Shown here: positions 51,172 to 53,632 of the stretch, in pieces | How positions within the stretch are numbered: position 1 is the stretch's first letter | Layout of the letters: each line of letters starts with the position of its first letter | Source of the DNA: Bacillota bacterium | GTDB lineage: Bacteria; Bacillota; Limnochordia; Limnochordales; ZCTH02-B6 | Assembly: GCA_017577945.1 (NCBI GenBank) | Contig: PKQS01000015.1 | Location: 1-53,632, forward strand | Direction: 5' to 3' | DNA: 53,632 nucleotides | Position numbers and translations under genes: made by a program | The notes under the pieces: generated by a model | Seen by the model: only the letters and a program-made list of their open reading frames with translations | Databases searched by the model: none | Told to the model about the DNA's origin: nothing

Positions 51172-51244
51172 TCCGCCGCTCCCCCTTCGCAATGGCTGCT
51201 CGTACCATTTTAGCGCAAGCAGGCAGGCGTCAACAGATTACCGT

Positions 51245-53632
51245 TTAATCTTCCCAGCGCCAGTGGCGGCCGATGAGTTTAAGAAAGCGGCTTGGTTCGC
51301 GAGGGCTGCACCCGCCTGACGGGTAGATGACGTACCGGTGGCCCGTCAAGAAGAGGCGCCGCTTGGCCCGGGTCACGGCGACGTAGAACACGCGGACCTC
51401 CTCGTCGAGACGGCCGGATGCCAAAGCTCTGGCCGACGGAAACTCGCGTTCGCACAGGCCCGGTACGAACACCACGTCGAACTCGAGGCCCTTCGACTGG
51501 TGGACCGTCAGCAGCCGCACGCCGCCTTCCTCCGGTTCCAGCAAGTCCACGTTGCTCATCAGCGCCGCCGACTGGACGAGCATCTCCAGCGCCGCCCGCG
51601 GCGTCAGCTCGGGATCGTCCTTTCGCCGGAAAACGTCCAGCAAACGCTCCAAGTTGGCCTTCCGCCTGGGCTCGCGAGCATAGAACGCGGCCAGCCCCGA
51701 CGTTTCCAGGGCATACTTCAGCACCTCGTACGGGCGGTCCACGCCCACCCGCTCCCGCAGGGTCTGCACCCGCCGCGCCACGGCCTCGAACTGCGCCCGG
51801 AAGCGGCTCACCACTTCCCTGCGGGCCTCCGCGCCGTTACGGACAAGGGGGATCAGGTAAGTCAAGAGCTCGCGCGTGGCTTCGACGTCCTCGTATGCTT
51901 TGTGCGCCTGTCGCGGCGTCAGTGCCAGCGTTTCAACCAGCTCTTCCAGCGCATAGCTTTCCGCCTGCACGAACCGGCGAGCCATCTCCCACGTGTCGGC
52001 CCACTCCCAGACGGGCATTTCAACCCCTAAGCGCTCGGCTTGCCCCACCAGCATAGCCACGTCGAAGTTCACGTTGTGTCCGACCAAAAGGCTGCCCGCG
52101 GCGAAACGGGCGAATTCGGCCAGCACCTGCGCCGGATCCTCACCGTGCCGGCGCAGGAAATCGTCGCTCCAGCCGTGCACTTGCTCACTGGCGCCCACGG
52201 GCACCGTGTTTCGCAAAAACTTGTGAAAGCGCCGGGCTGGCACGCCGTTTTCCAGGCGCACGGCCGCGAGCTCCACGATCTCGTCCTTGCCCGGCACCGT
52301 GCCCGTCGTTTCGGCGTCGAAGATGGTAATCGAGCCACGGTCGAAGGCTTCCAGCACATGGCCGAACGGCTCGCCCCAGCGCAGCGTCGCCGGCGCCACC
52401 ATGTCCACCAGGCGCAAGCCGTGCGGCTGCGCAGCCTCAATGGCGGCCAGCGTCCGCTGGCCGATGCCCTGGGCCGGCCGCTGCAGCGTGCGGCGAAAGC
52501 TGAAGCTGTCCGCCGGGTTCAGGGCGAAACGCAGGTGAGCCAAGGCGTCCTTCACTTCCTGCCGGCGGAAAAACTCGTACTCCTCCACGGTAATGTGCGG
52601 CACGCCCAGCGCTTCGAACGTGCGAGAAATGTCTTGGGCCCGGTAGTTGGCCCGAACGAGGACGCCGACACGGTGATACGGAAGCTCCTCGCCTACAGCG
52701 GCCCACTGCGTCCGCAACCGCTGGATGCGCTGGGCAATCCAGCGGGCTTCTTCTTCCGAGTCGTCGGCAAAGTGAACACCCACCGGTTCGCCCTGGGGTG
52801 CCCGCACGTCGGCGCGGGCCGGCTCGCGCTGGCTGTAGGCCGAGACGACGGAGGCGGCCACCTCGATAAGGACCCGCGTGGATCGGTAATTTTGGACGAA
52901 GTGGAAGCGCCGCACGGGACCGAAATCTTTCTCAAACCGCCGCAAAATCTCGTCGGGGCGCGAGCCGCGCCACTCGTAGATCGTCTGGTCGAAGTCGCCG
53001 GCCAGCACAATGTTGCCGCTGCCGCGGGCCAGCTCCCGGAGCACCAAGTACTCCGCCAGATTCGTATCTTGCATTTCGTCGACCTGCAACATGACAAAGC
53101 GCCGGCGCCAGCGCTCGCGGACGTCGGGCCACTCGTCGAACAGCGCCCGCACGAAGAGCACCAGGTTGTCGAAGTCCACGGCCCGCTGGGCCAGCAGCTC
53201 GTTCTCGTATTCGAGAATCAGGTCGTGCAAGGGTGCGGGGAACATGCCGGCGACCCGCTCGCGCAGGTCACCCAGGCGCAGCGGGCACTGCGCTGCCAGG
53301 TCGGCTTTCGCCCGCTGAATGTTCCGGTACAACTCGCCGGGATGCGTAATGGCGCCCGGCCGGTCTCGGAAACGGGTGCTCATTAGGTAGCGCAGGAGAT
53401 CCTCCGCGTCCTGCTCGTCGTAGATGACGAAATCGGGCGGCAACCCCACCCGCTCGTACTCTTGCCGCAGCAGCCACGCGCACAAGCTGTGGAACGTTCG
53501 CACCATAATGTGCCGGCCGGCTTGGCCGCACCGGGCCGTCACCCGGTCGCGCAATTCTTGGGCGGCCCGGTTGGTGAAGGTGAGGCACAAGATGCGGTCG
53601 GCGGGGACGCCGCGCTGGATGGCCGCCGCGGC
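51245..53632 (-). CDS. UvrD-like helicase with inserted DEDDh exonuclease (N-terminus outside window)
   Basis: At least 795 residues; the Walker A end lies beyond 53632. SF1A motifs: LTFTNRAAQEL (Ia), LQVDEMQDTN (II), LAGDFDQTIYEWRGS (III), QNYRST (IV), LTVHQSKGLEFDVVFVPG (V), VRVFYVAVTRAKRRLFLTG (VI). Between IV and V (about 53590-numbered residues 418-580) a DnaQ-type DEDDh nuclease is inserted: IFDAETTGTVPGKDEIVELA, VGHNVNFDVAML and HKAYEDVEATRELL carry the four acidic residues and the His. It would unwind and trim DNA in repair. A chromosomal repair gene; partner unknown. No start is given because the 5' end is missing. Confidence 0.93.
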   Translation of the reverse strand, partial: AAAAIQRGVPADRILCLTFTNRAAQELRDRVTARCGQAGRHIMVRTFHSLCAWLLRQEYERVGLPPDFVIYDEQDAEDLLRYLMSTRFRDRPGAITHPGELYRNIQRAKADLAAQCPLRLGDLRERVAGMFPAPLHDLILEYENELLAQRAVDFDNLVLFVRALFDEWPDVRERWRRRFVMLQVDEMQDTNLAEYLVLRELARGSGNIVLAGDFDQTIYEWRGSRPDEILRRFEKDFGPVRRFHFVQNYRSTRVLIEVAASVVSAYSQREPARADVRAPQGEPVGVHFADDSEEEARWIAQRIQRLRTQWAAVGEELPYHRVGVLVRANYRAQDISRTFEALGVPHITVEEYEFFRRQEVKDALAHLRFALNPADSFSFRRTLQRPAQGIGQRTLAAIEAAQPHGLRLVDMVAPATLRWGEPFGHVLEAFDRGSITIFDAETTGTVPGKDEIVELAAVRLENGVPARRFHKFLRNTVPVGASEQVHGWSDDFLRRHGEDPAQVLAEFARFAAGSLLVGHNVNFDVAMLVGQAERLGVEMPVWEWADTWEMARRFVQAESYALEELVETLALTPRQAHKAYEDVEATRELLTYLIPLVRNGAEARREVVSRFRAQFEAVARRVQTLRERVGVDRPYEVLKYALETSGLAAFYAREPRRKANLERLLDVFRRKDDPELTPRAALEMLVQSAALMSNVDLLEPEEGGVRLLTVHQSKGLEFDVVFVPGLCEREFPSARALASGRLDEEVRVFYVAVTRAKRRLFLTGHRYVIYPSGGCSPREPSRFLKLIGRHWRWED

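Noticed and set aside
51172..51244. Guanidine riboswitch upstream of sugE
   Set aside because: The leader is too short and lacks the conserved guanidine-riboswitch motifs.

Overview
The window is 53.6 kb of very GC-rich DNA in which almost every gene reads as an ordinary bacterial chromosomal gene. Overlaps of start and stop codons (ATGA, GTGA), GTG and TTG starts, and strong Shine-Dalgarno sites are common. A SAM-I (S-box) riboswitch, a Bacillus-like MntR, a YwfO-type HD protein, a YebE/UPF0316 protein and a Bacillus-like order of menaquinone genes point to a high-GC member of the Firmicutes (Bacillota), probably close to Limnochordia, Symbiobacteriia or Thermaerobacter. A predicted outer-membrane beta-barrel at 2190-3185, a 3-amino-sugar gene pair (18142-20289) and an MsbA-like ABC exporter (42843-44612) fit a double-membrane (diderm) Firmicute such as Limnochordia. 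That placement is inference; no rRNA or tRNA gene is present to test it. I see no insertion sequence, prophage or CRISPR array.

Layout. 1-1590: SAM-cycle operon (metK, then the first codons of ahcY at the window edge) under a SAM-I riboswitch. 1650-3185: mntR and the beta-barrel gene. 3186-3681: terminator, a near-perfect sigma-A promoter, a GC-rich leader and a 28-residue membrane peptide. 3692-8784 (minus): LysM/M23 peptidase, HD phosphohydrolase, FabG-like reductase, SuhB-like phosphatase and two nucleoside-recognition membrane proteins. 8915-16356: lipoprotein, DUF92 protein, dCTP deaminase, several unknown proteins, a DUF59 protein and an aspartase. 16584-20289 (minus): NifU-N-like protein, LuxR-type regulator, DegT aminotransferase and Gfo/Idh/MocA dehydrogenase. 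20290-20981 holds no convincing gene. 20982-23513: unknown protein, hot-dog thioesterase and PEP carboxykinase.

23683-33659 (minus) is one long operon: TetR, menF, menD, menH, menB, menA, menE and a Nudix-metallo-beta-lactamase fusion, headed by a promoter with a perfect 26-bp palindrome at the predicted transcription start. It holds most of the classical menaquinone pathway but no menC. 33798-36092: a cupredoxin lipoprotein with its own palindromic operator, and a fused B12-binding/glutamate-mutase-E-like protein. 36285-42693: S9 peptidase, UPF0316 protein, and a gabT-like/RibD-like/glutaryl-CoA dehydrogenase operon. 42843-46266 (minus): ABC exporter and MgtE, the latter behind a long leader with an attenuator and a 35-codon upstream ORF. 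46436-49212: ZnuABC/MntABC-type metal importer behind a 7-1-7 palindromic operator. 49399-53632 (minus): cyclic 2,3-diphosphoglycerate synthase homologue, Gdx/SugE exporter, and a UvrD-like helicase with an inserted DEDDh exonuclease, cut by the window end.

The best candidates for something new are the mgtE leader, the TetR-controlled menaquinone operon, the fused B12 mutase-like protein, the small-peptide transcript at 3385-3681, and short tandem repeats that recur between stop codons and terminators.
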